From Gracilaria domingensis (lineage: Eukaryota; Rhodophyta; Florideophyceae; Gracilariales; Gracilariaceae): DNA of 64,000 nt. Both the position numbers and the translations under genes were made by a program. Below, piece by piece: positions 54,073 to 64,000 of the stretch. The stretch lies in assembly GCA_022539475.1 (NCBI GenBank), contig VCMS01000012.1, forward strand, positions 496,001 to 560,000, given 5' to 3'. The notes under the pieces were generated by a model, which did not search any database, was not told where the DNA came from, and worked only from the letters and a program-made list of their open reading frames with translations. The stretch's first letter is position 1. Each line of letters starts with the position of its first letter.

Positions 54073-54486
54073 GTGAGCACGCAGCTCCGCCAACACCGCC
54101 AAAGCAGAAGGACCCACGCCGCCTGGCGGTACGCAGCGAATTTCCGAACGCTATTCCTCGGAGGAAACTGGCGACGCAAAGCCAGGCGCGTGCTGTTACC
54201 CTCCGTCACAGGAACAGTTCCCTGGCAAGGGTTGTCGACCGATGAAGTAACCATAAAACGGCAAGGCCGCCAGGTGTACGTTCAAGAGTACATCGTCGAC
54301 CGAATTATCGGGCGCACCTGGGACCAGGATGGCATTTTACAATACTACGTCCGTTGGTACGGCTATGGCCCATCGTGGGATACTGACGAACCCATCGAGC
54401 ACCTACCACGCTCGAAGGTCGTACAGTACCACTGCAACGCAGGAATGGCCCCACCAGCGACGCTGGACAACGTCCAAGTGGGATAA
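54073..54486 (+). pseudogene. Element B chromodomain
   Basis: Near the end of this frame, YIVDRIIGRTWDQDGILQYYVRWYGYGPSWDTDEPIEHLP is a chromodomain with the usual order VD.I, YYVRWYGYG and DEPI..L. It aligns with the chromodomain of element A (IVDKIL..., YRVRWYGYG, DSWEPPENIP); the Trp of the WEP motif is Asp here. Chromodomains at the integrase C-terminus steer chromovirus integration. The reading is in a different phase from the integrase ORF. Confidence 0.82.
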
Positions 54487-56038
54487 GGTTGCCGTGAAAA
54501 TGGATGGATACCATGTTGGTAACAAACGTCGTGCGATGGAAATTGAGCCCATACCACCTTGGCCCAAGGTGGGATGTCCACCGCATTGACGGTTCAACCA
54601 GCTAGCGCCGTGAGGACACCGATTTTCGGAACGAAGGCTCATGCCTGAGGAATTTTCATCCAGCTCGCTGGTAACGCCATCATGGCCACACCATGAGCAC
54701 GGTTTTTCCCCTCGAAAGGGTGCACGTTTTCCGTGTGCATCACATTTATATACCGGTTTGGACACCGTTGTCATGTATTCGCCGAAGACGGAGTGGTACA
54801 CCACGTTATCCAACCTATGTTGGTCATCTTCCTTCGCGAAGCACGAAGCCCTGCACATACTCTTGTGGTCTCTGGGGTACCTTCAACATGCGTTGTAACC
54901 GTTCCCCAGTGGTCTCTGGTTCTTGCTTGCGATATCCGATATCGGATATATGCCCTCTACTGTACTGCATTGAGGTATTCCCCGGAAATCCGGTATGTCG
55001 ACGAGCGCATTTCCGTCTCATTAACAGGTTGGCACCAGTATTCTGGAGACATGTTGAAACTCTTTCGCGAAGAAATATTCCGAATGTCTCTGATAAGTTC
55101 GGAGTTATGGCATTTTTTCGGTTCGCGATTCTGTTTTTAGAACGGCTTTTGCGAACTGAAATGGGTTTGGATTACCCACTTAGTGGTGCTCGATACCAAA
55201 GATCTTGGTAGCCAATAAAAGCTCTGCCTCTCATGAGTTCTTCAATGCCTTTGGTTTGTTCGCAGCTTTGCTGGTTCAAAAGTTATCGCGCTTCGGATGT
55301 ATCGTACAGTAACTACGCCGATTTCGGAAGGTAACGCCGTTCGAGGCGGGAGTACCTGCGAGTAGGGAGCCACTGGGCACCGTTCTGTGACTCTTTCCGA
55401 TAGACGGGCAGCCATTACCTGGCTGTACCACTTCGCAGTGGAGATTCGTGACTCAATGAGAGAGCATCTGAGCATATCTTTTATCTCCACCATGGAGCGT
55501 CTTGGAACTTTTCCAATCACCACACGGAGTGGTAGGCGGACCTGAAGCTCAGGAGAAACACCTTGTCAAGGGATCATATCGCTGTCCGTGGATGTGAGGA
55601 GGCGAGGAACCCGCACTGGCTGGAGTGCAGTAGGTCGGGAGGTTTTCGCGCACCGCTTTTCCGGATGATTCGGAACTTTGAAGAGGTGGCTGAGCTCATT
55701 ACAAATGGCCTCCGAAGAGAATGAAATAACCATTTTGAGACGCGACTGTGAACGGGAATGTCCTGGAAGACGCGACGAAGGTCTTGACGAACACCGAGTG
55801 CTTCGGGTCGGATCAACCAGTCGTTGTTCTCTCCGGTACGGAGTCTAGCGCCGCTTAGCGGGAAGGCGCACATGCAGGCTTGTGCTGATGGCCAAGAGAT
55901 GGTTCTGAGCTCTACAAAAGCAGGTCGTACGTCATTGACGGGAGAAGACGAAGGAAATACCGGAGAACCGGAGAGCGCTGAACTTATATCTTCTTGGCTC
56001 GCCTCAATCCTGCCCTCATCGAGGTTGTATTGCCGCCT
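54487..56038. other. Element B 3' region, 1.55 kb, with unassigned ORFs
   Basis: Between chromodomain and polypurine tract. A plus frame at 54693-55211 (172 codons) and a minus frame at 55574-56068 (164 codons, MSVALHIRLLRRQYNLDEGR) are open, but neither resembles a known protein. Long 3' non-coding regions occur in some gypsy elements; an extra or antisense ORF is possible. Confidence 0.5.
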
Positions 56039-56051
56039 AAGGAGGCGGATA
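56039..56051 (+). other. Element B polypurine tract
   Basis: AAGGAGGCGGATA directly precedes the TGTAG start of the 3' LTR, where plus-strand DNA priming is expected. One C interrupts the purine run. Confidence 0.6.
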
Positions 56052-56798
56052 TGTAGTGCAACGCTCACCTATGAGTAATTTGCCTGGACTTAGTCATAAT
56101 TCCCGTTCACGGGTTTGCCTGGTACACATCAGTATATGACTAGTAGTAAGTAGTGGTTGCCATCGAGATGGTTGGACACGTGGGGCACGGTGGAGCTGAT
56201 CGGAGGTTGGCCACTACACGTGGGCGTTTGCCACAATTGGTGGGATATTTAGTTGATATTACTTACTAAATTTAGTGAGGACACTACTTAGTGCGACCGC
56301 GTGGACGCCGTCGCACCAGTAAAGTTCCCCAACCAGGGTGATCCTACTTCAAGGATCTTGGCTCTAGCGACTCTCGCCTCCGGCGGTGCACAACTCCTTA
56401 TCGGAGGAAATCTCCGTTGTCACGCTGCGGCTATCCACCCTACGTCTCCGCAGAACCCAAATTTGGGAGTGTTTCACCTTAGTTTTTTGTGTTCGACCCT
56501 GTATAGGGAATACCCCGGCGATACCCCGGCGATACGCCGTACCTCTCTTGTCTCTTTACCTTTCCCTCTCTTTCCCTTTCCCCACTCTGGTTTCGTCCCT
56601 CTTTCAAGGCTGCTACACTCAGGTGTGAGTCACACTTCTCTGCTCAACTCTAAACGCTCCGTCGTGACGGTTTGGCCCCGGTCTTACACCCGGCTAGTCG
56701 TGCCATTCCAGAGAGGGTCTGTTCTCTGGGTTGCTCTCAGTAGAGAAAGATCCTGAATGTCTTCGTGGTGCTTTCCTGCTTTCAGGCATTGCATTACA
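56052..56798 (+). repeat. Element B 3' LTR
   Basis: 747 bp, starting TGTAGTGCAACG and ending TTGCATTACA. Partner of 45572-46310. Confidence 0.95.
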
Positions 56799-56803
56799 TT
56801 ATG

Positions 56804-58985
56804 GTTTTGCCTTAATTTGCGCCAAGTGCAAATTCTGACTAAACCTGGCTAGAACGGTGGACTTCTGCATTCGCCATGATTTTTCATAACCCGGGTTCCT
56901 AATAAAACGAGAGTTTCCGAACAGGGTACTCGAATGGTGATATCAGAGCGGCATCTCTTCCTCGTAGGAACGAAGGAAAGTAACGGGGGCGACGTAGAGA
57001 CTTGCTCACGTACAAGGCGTGGACACTAAACCGAAAACTGGGAGATCACCAAAACAGCGCAAGTCTACTATTGGAATCTTATGCCTTTCGAAAATTCTTG
57101 AACCCTTGAGATTGAATCGAAAAGGGTTGTAATTAATGGGACCCTTGATCTCCTCTATGTGCAATTCTTCACCAGAAGGCCCATAGTTGTATCCATAGCT
57201 TTTGATACAGAAGGATACGGCAACGATGTTCCCGCACAACACATGTTTCCACTCTTGAAGCAAAGAACAAGAAATTTCCTTCCTTAAACAACGAGAAAAG
57301 AATTTCTCATCTCTGGACACTTTCTCTATCTAAAGTAAGAAGAGAGAAACACTCCTCGCATGAGGCTGCTTCACATACCGATCGATTATTGAAGAACCGC
57401 CCAACTACACTTCGAATATGACTGTAGTATAGTGCGCCCGATCGGTGGGAGCTCTACTCGACCAACTGGTGACGTCACCTGTCTCTGAGCACGGGTGTCT
57501 ACTGTATCACGCGGGAAGCGTATGCATACGTATGGCAAGGACTAATTAGTTTATTTTTATTAATTTAGAATTAATATTTGCTAGTTAGTATAGATATGTG
57601 GCCGGGGTGGCGCACCACAAGTGCACCTCCCGGTGGCCCACGTGGCACTAGGCCCGTGAGAGCCGGAGGGGCGCTCGGGGGTACTAGACCCCCGAGGCTC
57701 CACTATCCCACACCAGATGGTAAAGTCAAGCACCAACTAGACTAGTTCGACACCAGTTTGGTTCTACAGTCACCAATTGGTAAGTCTAGTCGTCCTCTGT
57801 TAGTTTTGCTGACCTCGCGGGTTATACGAGCCGGCCACACACCAGTACAGGCGTATTCACTCCTTGGTCACCGTGCACTATAGGCAATGGTGGGTGCTGC
57901 CGACCTATTAGGTGTCACGCGTTTCAACCCTCCGCCGGGTCGAGCCCACGCAGGGCTTCCCACTCACAGCTCGCACCCACCGGTTATACCACAATGACCC
58001 GCAACTGGCGGCTGTCCAATAGCGCTAGTTGAACTCATGAAGGTTTATAACAGAAGAGCTCTCGAGAAGGGGATCGAAGGCATAGATAACGAGATTTCAT
58101 CGTAGTTGCCACACGTCTGGTTTGCCACAAAAAAGTCGACAATGAGTATTTTGCGACGCTCCAAGCCCTCACGTGGCCCGAATCCCTGAAGCGCGTATCT
58201 CAAACTTCCCGATTACGACGGCCATTGACGAGACTAAACAAATTAACGCCATAAATAAATAGTAATTAAATTCTAAACTTATTGGGTTATTAATAATTTT
58301 ATCGTATATTGAACTTTCTCGCAAAAATATTGTGGACATGATTCATGTACAAAATATACAAATTTTGAACAGAAGCTTGCTGCTTCACAACCAAATGGTG
58401 CCGTCGAATCGATTGCTCGCAAAATCGACTAGAAATCCTGATTGAAGAGAGGAAAGGAGAATGATATCCTGGAATCACTGGTTATTGCCCAAAAATTTAT
58501 GCATAGCGTTGTCCCCGGACGTGGTATTGTTGAACTATCAAAGGGTACCCCTATAAGAAATTTCTTCAAAGTTGTGAACGTAACTTGAAGGCGATCAGAT
58601 GTTGCAGATCCTGATATTACATTTATTAAGCCTTCTGCGCGACATCCAGTTTGGCAAGGGGCATAGTAATTTATTAATTTTTTCAGTTTTGTGAATATCA
58701 TATGAGGGAGTTCTAAAGTTGTTCTCATTGTATGGTAGGCTGTTGTGAGTGCGTTGAAACACTTGCTTTATCCTTTCCTACTCCTCTTACACTCACAGCA
58801 AATTCCCGTTTGACACCCTAATTGAGGTCATAGGAGGCGATTTTAATCCTCCATCCCAGCACATAGTGCGCTCCTATTTTTGGAAAACCTTCCAATTTAC
58901 ATCCCCGCGTGATCCGCAAACGGCAAAAACTTCTTATACGGTACGGTCTGGGGCAAAAGGCAATTCTCAGAACATCCACTGGTAA
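56804..58985. other. Spacer right of element B
   Basis: Frames at 57006-57320 and 58429-58728 (minus, about 100 codons) show no motif. 57590-58030 is more GC-rich and LTR-like in texture (GGCCGGGGTGGCGC, ACCAATTGG words), but no partner or terminal repeat was found, so it is left unassigned. Confidence 0.4.
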
Positions 58986-59514
58986 CGACGACCGTTAGTT
59001 TTCGTTTCAAGGTGTGCCTACCTCCCCTCACTAGGCTACAGGATTTCGTTCATGTCATTGACGAAGACCTCACTACCATCGAGGTTGGAACCAATCGCAA
59101 CTTGTTACTATCGTGCAAACGAAGTTTCCCTCTACGTGGAGTTAAGGCTTGGCACAGTGGATGACTCGTAATGTACGTGAGCTTTGTGAGCGAAAGCTGT
59201 GTGGCTCGTTCTTTGTGTACACCTTACTACCCAATGAAAGTAGCGGATTCTTATCCAGTACTGTGGCCATGGGTGTGTACGCCACAGTAACTGATCATGT
59301 CATATGCGGATTTATCGGTAGGAGAAGACATCGGGGACTGTACTATGAGTATGTAGGTCCTTTGAATGGCATGGAATCGTCGCAATGTAGGACGTTTTTC
59401 ATGACAATTGGGATTAGCCTTGCGCTGCCAAGTACGTTTGCCGTACGATTTGGGGCCCACGAAGAGTATGATGTGTTTAGTGCAGCGTCTGCTGCACAAC
59501 GGGCCACGAGATAA
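58986..59514 (+). pseudogene. Unknown decayed ORF
   Basis: The plus strand reads LQDFVHVIDEDLTTIEVGTNRNLLLSCKRS near 59.04-59.13 kb and then, in another frame from 59149, RNVRELCERKLCGSFFVYTLLPNESS, GVYATVTDHVICGFIGRRRHRG and FGAHEEYDVFSAASAA, to 59514. The next bases stay open in a further frame (REGLPFGGVFDKEIGLRVLEVYHG, to 59632). The mix suggests one gene with frame changes. I do not recognise it. It ends just left of the candidate element at 59.9 kb. Confidence 0.3.
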
Positions 59515-59632
59515 GCGTGGAGCACTGGTAGTGAGGGAAGGATTACCCTTTGGGGGAGTATTCGATAAGGAAATCGGCTTGAGGGTGCTTGAGGTTTACC
59601 ACGGTAAGCTCTGCCCGGCAAGAGATGATTAA

Positions 59633-59899
59633 ATGCACCTCACACGGGCAGTAGCCACGTGTCGAAAATAATAAACTATCTACCTATAAGCGGCGTCCCG
59701 AAGGGCCACACGACAACTGTCACAACCCAACACGCGTGGGACCCCAAGAGGCACCGTGTGCATACTAAGTAAATAAACTACTACTATGCACCCGTCAGGG
59801 CGGTACCTTTCACTGCATTAAACACTCTACTTCTTAAGCCTGGCCTCCTCCCGAGGCGCTCAAACATCCCCATTCGGAGAGCGACCGCGATTGCAGTCC
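59633..59899. other. Short spacer
   Basis: No recognisable gene or motif beyond short GC-rich words. Confidence 0.4.
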
Positions 59900-60856
59900 T
59901 CACTGAACAACAACTTCCATTCCACCAAGATCCCATTTGGTTGACCATCGTACGCAACGCAACGCGTGAGAGAGCGTCGCGAACTACCCGTGATAGGAGG
60001 ACAACCAATCTAGCGAGCAAATCGGCGAACTACGTTCTGCCTCCTCGTTCCCAATTGGGTGATAAACAAGCGCACGAGTACTGCAGCTGACCGACACCGC
60101 GAAGAGCTGGCCATTGGAGTTCCAAAATACCCAGGGGGCGCGGTCGCCTCAGATCAAAGACGTCCCATTGGGTTGGCCAGAGAAGGTGAAGGGATCGTCC
60201 CGATGGGGAGGCTCATGCCGGCGGATACCGCGCCCGATTTCCTCACGTGGTGTGAAATTTCGCAGCGTGTCGTTCAATTCCCGGGTAGAACACCGCGACG
60301 ATTGGCAGCGCGCTTCATAATTTATAAGCCGCCGCAATCTCTATCGGCAAATATGTAGCCCGTTGAGCGATTACGGCGCCTCAGCAAGCGGAGGTGCTTC
60401 CCAATGGGCGAGTTCACAGCGCGCGAGCCCGACGCACCAGAGATTTTGGATAGATCATGCGTGCTGCTCGTCGGGCAATCGCCAAAACTTAGGGCGGGCA
60501 ACGGCGCGCTACGACGTCACTGGCCATTACTTGGGCCGCACCTAACCCATCATGGTCACCGACCTTCGCAACATGGCGCTCCGTGCGTTCGTGTGCCAGA
60601 CTTCTCGTGCGGTAGAACTTTAACGGCCGCGTCCTCTATTGACGCTACTTCGACCGCGGATGCCAACAGACACGCACACCACACCATTTGGGTATATGAG
60701 CCGGTCCCGCGACAGGTCGCCACTCACCAGTCTGCGTTGTAGAAGAAGAGCCTGTGCGGGTTGAACGCGTTGCCGCATCATCGTCTACCGTCGCTCCGCG
60801 GCCAACGAATGCGATGTTCGATCTCGCTGCGCAGATTCCGCGCATCGTTGCAACTC

Positions 60857-62200
60857 TCACGGGCGGGGCGGGACCATCGAATGCACCCCCTTTGCCTGGG
60901 ACAATGGGAACTTGTTCTGGCATTCCTCTGGAGCCGCCAGAGCAGCACCCACCTCAGGACTGAGTGCACCACCTGGTGCTTGCTCGATGGCGGCGATCGA
61001 CCCAATACTGTACGCGACAACGGGCGCAGGCGGGGCTGCAGCTGCTCTACCCCCAGCAGGGCCTCCATGCGCAGCTGCGCTCGGTGCGGCAGCGGAACCC
61101 ACGGAGATTACAGCTGGAACTGGATCGGCATTGGCGATATCTGGGCTAGTGGCAGGCACATCCGCCACGCCTGGATCTCTCACAGGGATAGCCACGTCTG
61201 GAACCAGAGTAGCAGGACCCAATGACTGGATGAGGACATCTTCTTCGTACTTTTCCACGCCGACCGGACCTAGCGTGGGACCAGAATTAACTGGAATAGA
61301 CGGACCCGGTGGGGGCGCTTTGGAGTTCTCCAAGCACGTGCTAACGAACCTAACTTCCAAAAGCCCGGAATCCTTGGATTTCGCGTGTTCCGAGTTCGGC
61401 ACCCTCTCCCGAACGAGACGATACGGCGGCATATTCGCGTACTTTTTACCTATGTTCTTCCCTGCAGGGTGTCGGGGCATATCGTGGTACGCGTCGGCCT
61501 CGTAATCGCTCCAGAAGAACCCCGATTTCTGGAACCAGTCGGTGCGGCAGACGTCGTCCAGCAGATTGCGAACGTCCGCGAGAGCATAGTTGGACCCACG
61601 CAATATGTTCCGGACCCCAAGGGCGCGCGCGTAGCAGTTGACCGCGGCTGGAAACTGAAACAACCCACCCTTCGGGCTCTGTAGATTTTCGTCGGGGTAC
61701 AAGGCGGGGATCTTCATGCTTTCTACCAACGGGGCATAATGGGCGTAGAGGCGACTAATGATGTCTGCCATTCGGTGCTGATAAGCAAGTTCTTCCCAAC
61801 AACGGGCAAACCCCATATCGGGCCGAAAGTTTCCAGTATGGACCGTGCGGATGTCCTTTGCAAGATTGATGGCCATATGACCGCAACGGGCCCGCCACGA
61901 CTCCACGTTATTACGGCGATTCTTCTGCGAGAATCCTTGATAGGTCCAAAAACTTTCGAAGCGCCGCGCGTCGAAGTAGATGGACCCCTTGCGAACGTAA
62001 ATGTCAACCGCACACGAAATAGCGACGTGTCTTGCGCCGACTTGTACCCTTGCGGGAGCCGTGTTATGATCGAATTCCTTCCTCGGATTCAGCCAGTGGG
62101 GCTGTGAAGCAGTATCCACTGGGCTGTGAGTCGACGCCATTGTCGCAAAGTGAGCCCTGCTTGGGTCTCTTCCCCTTCTTGAAGTGCACTTGGACTCCAA
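60857..62200 (-). CDS. Intact ORF, 447 aa (427 from the better start), unknown family
   Basis: The longest undisturbed frame in the window outside the gypsy elements. The first ATG is at 62200, but the second, residue 21 at 62140 (GCGACA ATG G), has the better Kozak context. Residues about 50-280 look like a folded, Trp/Tyr/Arg-rich domain: VQVGARHVAISCAVDIYV, FESFWTYQGFSQKNRRNNVES, FRPDMGFARCWEELAYQHRM, VRNLLDDVCRTDWFQKSGFFW. Residues about 290-447 are Pro/Ala/Gly/Val-rich and disordered (KAPPPGPSIPVN onwards). No DDE, RT, Cys-His or ATPase motif is visible. The shape - one globular domain plus a Pro/Ala tail - would suit a structural or DNA-binding protein of a mobile element, but that is inference. 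Confidence 0.6.
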   Translation of the reverse strand: MESKCTSRRGRDPSRAHFATMASTHSPVDTASQPHWLNPRKEFDHNTAPARVQVGARHVAISCAVDIYVRKGSIYFDARRFESFWTYQGFSQKNRRNNVESWRARCGHMAINLAKDIRTVHTGNFRPDMGFARCWEELAYQHRMADIISRLYAHYAPLVESMKIPALYPDENLQSPKGGLFQFPAAVNCYARALGVRNILRGSNYALADVRNLLDDVCRTDWFQKSGFFWSDYEADAYHDMPRHPAGKNIGKKYANMPPYRLVRERVPNSEHAKSKDSGLLEVRFVSTCLENSKAPPPGPSIPVNSGPTLGPVGVEKYEEDVLIQSLGPATLVPDVAIPVRDPGVADVPATSPDIANADPVPAVISVGSAAAPSAAAHGGPAGGRAAAAPPAPVVAYSIGSIAAIEQAPGGALSPEVGAALAAPEECQNKFPLSQAKGVHSMVPPRP

Positions 62201-62592
62201 GCGTCAAGAGTTCCCGGCCGGGTGAGCCGGAGCAACCTTAGTAGCACGCGCGCGGGTGCATGGCGCTGCGGGAATGCCCGCGGCACATGCCCACAAGGCG
62301 GCGGGGTGCACATTACGCGAGGCGGGCAAATAGGTATGTCCTGGATAGGCGAATAGGCCAAAACCGGCTGATTTCCCAGTGGGTTACTTGCCAGGATAAT
62401 CAAAGAATCCGTGCCGGAAATTACCATCCCAAATGGGGTCGAGAGCTGCGATTCATTGCGTTGCCTGGATCTCGGAAACGCCGGATTTCAACGGCTCGCA
62501 ATGCCCGACTGGGGTGCGCTGCACATCAAAATATATAAGATTTTTGGTCGTGCCAAACCGCGTCCTGACGGGCAATACTGTATACCCAATCG

Positions 62593-62770
62593 GCTACTGA
62601 CTGGCGTAGGCCATGTGGCGTTTGGCACGCTTGCAACGGCGCATAGCGGCGCGGGCGCCAGTGCATGGCGTGTGCGTGTCCCACGTGGCTGATACGCGCC
62701 TGCAACGGCGCGTGCCTGTTCTACGTGGCCCACCCGTGCATGCAACGGCGCATACCAACAATGCCGCGGA
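62593..62770 (+). repeat. GCAACGGCGC word repeats
   Basis: TGCAACGGCGC(A/G)T occurs at about 62633, 62702 and 62745, interleaved with CACGTGGC and GTGCATG words. A single copy is at 60498 on the other side of the 447-codon ORF. Confidence 0.55.
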
Positions 62771-63017
62771 CAGCGAAGAGAGTGCGCAATCCTGAAAAGG
62801 TCAGCCGCTCGGTACTCCGGGCGTTCTAAGTCATCCTAGATTTTCCCAAAGGGTTCCAAACTCCTCTGAAAGCGTCGCGCAGCATCTCAAAGGCCTTAAC
62901 CCATAACGATTTTGAACGAGGGCTATCCCGCCGGGAAACTATATGGCCGCCATGGCCAGGAGAAGACGATGATTAAACTTTTCTTACCCGAACAGGGAGA
63001 AATATTCCAAAATCCTT

Positions 63018-63132
63018 GGGCAGTGCTGGTGCTCCTCTGAGTGGCCCATAGGGCATGATGCTTATGAAACGGTTTGGGCAGTGCTGGTGCGCCTCTTAGG
63101 GGCCCATATAGCATGATGCTAATGAAGCGGTT
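63018..63132 (+). repeat. 57-bp tandem duplication
   Basis: TTGGGCAGTGCTGGTG..CCTCT.AG...CCCATA..GCATGATGCT.ATGAA.CGGT is present twice in tandem (63018-63074 and 63075-63132) with about seven substitutions. Confidence 0.85.
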
Positions 63133-64000
63133 CGGAGCAGATTCATGAAGCATAGAAGTAATGAGCTCTTCATGGTACGTGCATCCGCATGGTACGCGTT
63201 GGGAGTTAAATAAAAGTTGTAGTAAGGATTCTCTGGAATTTGGCCAAGTTTTCAGAGACCAAATCAGCCTTCAATGCAATTAAACTTGGTAGAAGGAGCA
63301 CGACAGTTAAGATCTGAAGCGTTTGGTAAGAGTTCAGGGCTTCTGATGCATTGAGCAAGGCATTAACGATGTTCGGAAACTCTTTGAGTTGAGATGCGAT
63401 TGAGGGGCGTTAGTGTAGAAGAATTTGTTGGTAGTAATTAGTGTAGAATGCAGCGAGATACCGCTGAGAAGATGAAAGGAATGCAGGGGGACACTGGGCA
63501 AGGTGTGGTGGATTGAGTTAAAAACGTTACAATTAAAAACGGGAAAATGTAATTAAAAAAGGCGAGAAGTAGCTAAAACGCGATAAAGAATGGGCTGTAG
63601 CGACGAAACGAGTGCGATTTGGGGGCTGAAATTGAACCAAGAGGTAGATGGGTTAGTTTTCTTTCGATTGCATATGGCAAACAGGTCGTCGATGACGGAA
63701 GGGGACGGGGGTTTTCGGGGGTTTATACTGTGGTTTAAGGTGAGATTTGTTATTTGAGGCAGTCTGAGGGTTTGGACAGGTGGTATGAGCGTGTGTACCG
63801 ATGTTTTTGGAGGTATTTAGGACCGTAGTGAGATTGATAATAACCCTGATATCAGGTGGAAGGAGCCAATATCTAATGGGGAGTTGGTGAGGTAGAGTAT
63901 GTGCTTTGCGTGAAGAGGGAGGCGAACGGATCAGTCTTTAAGGGTACTCAGCACGGCGTTGTTGTTCCAGTTATCAACGGAGTGCATTAGAGAGAATCTC
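63133..64000. other. Purine-rich spacer to the window end
   Basis: G/A-rich plus strand with many stops in all frames. No gene, repeat or site could be supported. Confidence 0.45.

Larger units (their letters stand above)
45572..56798 (+). mobile_element. Ty3/gypsy chromovirus element B, complete but inactive
   Basis: An 11.2-kb plus-strand element with paired LTRs (739 and 747 bp), primer-binding site, gag, protease, RT-RNase H, integrase, chromodomain and polypurine tract. It is flanked by TTGTG (45567-45571) and TTATG (56799-56803), a 5-bp target-site duplication with one mismatch. LTR termini are TGTAGTGCAA and TTGCACTACA, a perfect 10-bp inverted pair apart from one change at the left end. 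The LTRs differ by roughly 5-6 percent by eye. Inactivating changes: stops in gag (47639), RT (50444) and integrase (52419), several frameshifts, and a lost integrase Asp. It contains a 430-bp secondary insertion at 49744-50170. Confidence 0.92.
59900..62860 (-). mobile_element. Candidate unclassified element: one ORF flanked by iterated near-palindromes
   Basis: A single long minus-strand ORF (60857-62200) is flanked on both sides by copies of a near-palindrome, roughly TTCCCAnnTGGGTT: 59931, 60048, 60163, 60398, 60522 and 60683 on the left; 62373, 62426, 62584 (half) and 62843 on the right. A second word, GCAACGGCGC, is also on both sides (60498; 62633, 62702, 62745). Such paired subterminal repeats are typical of DNA transposons (transposase-binding sites) or of replication iterons. 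Ends, terminal inverted repeats and a target duplication were not found, so limits are those of the repeats. Confidence 0.4.

Noticed and set aside
54693-55211. Interpretation of the 172-codon frame as an envelope-like gene
   Set aside because: No signal peptide, no convincing membrane anchor and no fusion-peptide pattern; kept only as an unassigned ORF.
57590-58030. Possible solo LTR right of element B
   Set aside because: Texture is LTR-like, but no second copy, no TG...CA termini with inverted ends and no target duplication could be found.
1-64000. CRISPR arrays, bacterial operons, Shine-Dalgarno sites
   Set aside because: No regularly spaced repeats with unique spacers and no operon-like gene order; content is clearly eukaryotic.
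1-64000. tRNA and rRNA genes
   Set aside because: GGTTCGA-like B-box words (for example near 19.90, 24.05 and 32.41 kb) were inspected; none sits in a cloverleaf with a matching acceptor stem. No rRNA-like stretch seen. A covariance-model search would be decisive.

Overview
The window is eukaryotic, gene-poor and rich in transposable elements. It has no operons, no ribosome-binding-site pattern and no CRISPR array. It holds chromodomain-bearing Ty3/gypsy LTR retrotransposons, a PIF/Harbinger-type and a CACTA-type DNA transposon, and decayed copies of host genes. Those genes are pyruvate phosphate dikinase, the spliceosomal protein SF3B2, and a plant/algal-type nitrate reductase with a Moco domain followed by cytochrome b5. 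PPDK plus that nitrate reductase points to a photosynthetic lineage. A red alga would fit, but that is inference. No gene here is clearly intact and of known cellular function.

Layout. 1-5200: a strongly decayed minus-strand gypsy element (D), interrupted by an assembly gap at 897-1783. 5200-7180: spacer with a small RGG-rich ORF. 7180-14056: gypsy element A on the minus strand, the best preserved coding element, with gag, protease, RT-RNase H, integrase and chromodomain. 15150-16050: broken PIF/Harbinger transposase. 16800-19150: unrecognised ORFs. 19511-25490: truncated PPDK (minus), SF3B2 (plus), an unknown minus-strand frame and nitrate reductase (plus), all carrying stops or frameshifts. 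25850-29260: decayed CACTA/TNP2-type transposase (minus). 30180-45570: AT-richer DNA with a dispersed repeat pair (30.2 and 40.5 kb), several unknown ORFs, a RING-like ORF, an AAA+ fragment and small tandem repeats. 45572-56798: a complete but dead gypsy element (B) with paired LTRs and near-matching target-site duplications, carrying a 430-bp repeat-rich insertion. 56800-59900: spacer. 59900-62860: a candidate unclassified mobile element with one intact 427-447-codon ORF, flanked on both sides by iterated TCCCA..TGGG near-palindromes. 62860-64000: spacer with a 57-bp tandem duplication.

How it fits together. Elements A, B and D are one gypsy group. D is a colinear, much older relative of B. 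All three carry recognisably the same primer-binding site next to the 5' LTR. The LTRs of B differ by roughly 5-6 percent by eye, so even the complete element is old. The two most interesting regions are the host-gene-fragment cluster at 19.5-25.5 kb, which may reflect gene-fragment capture by a transposon, and the 60-63 kb ORF with its iterated palindromes, which matches no family I can name.
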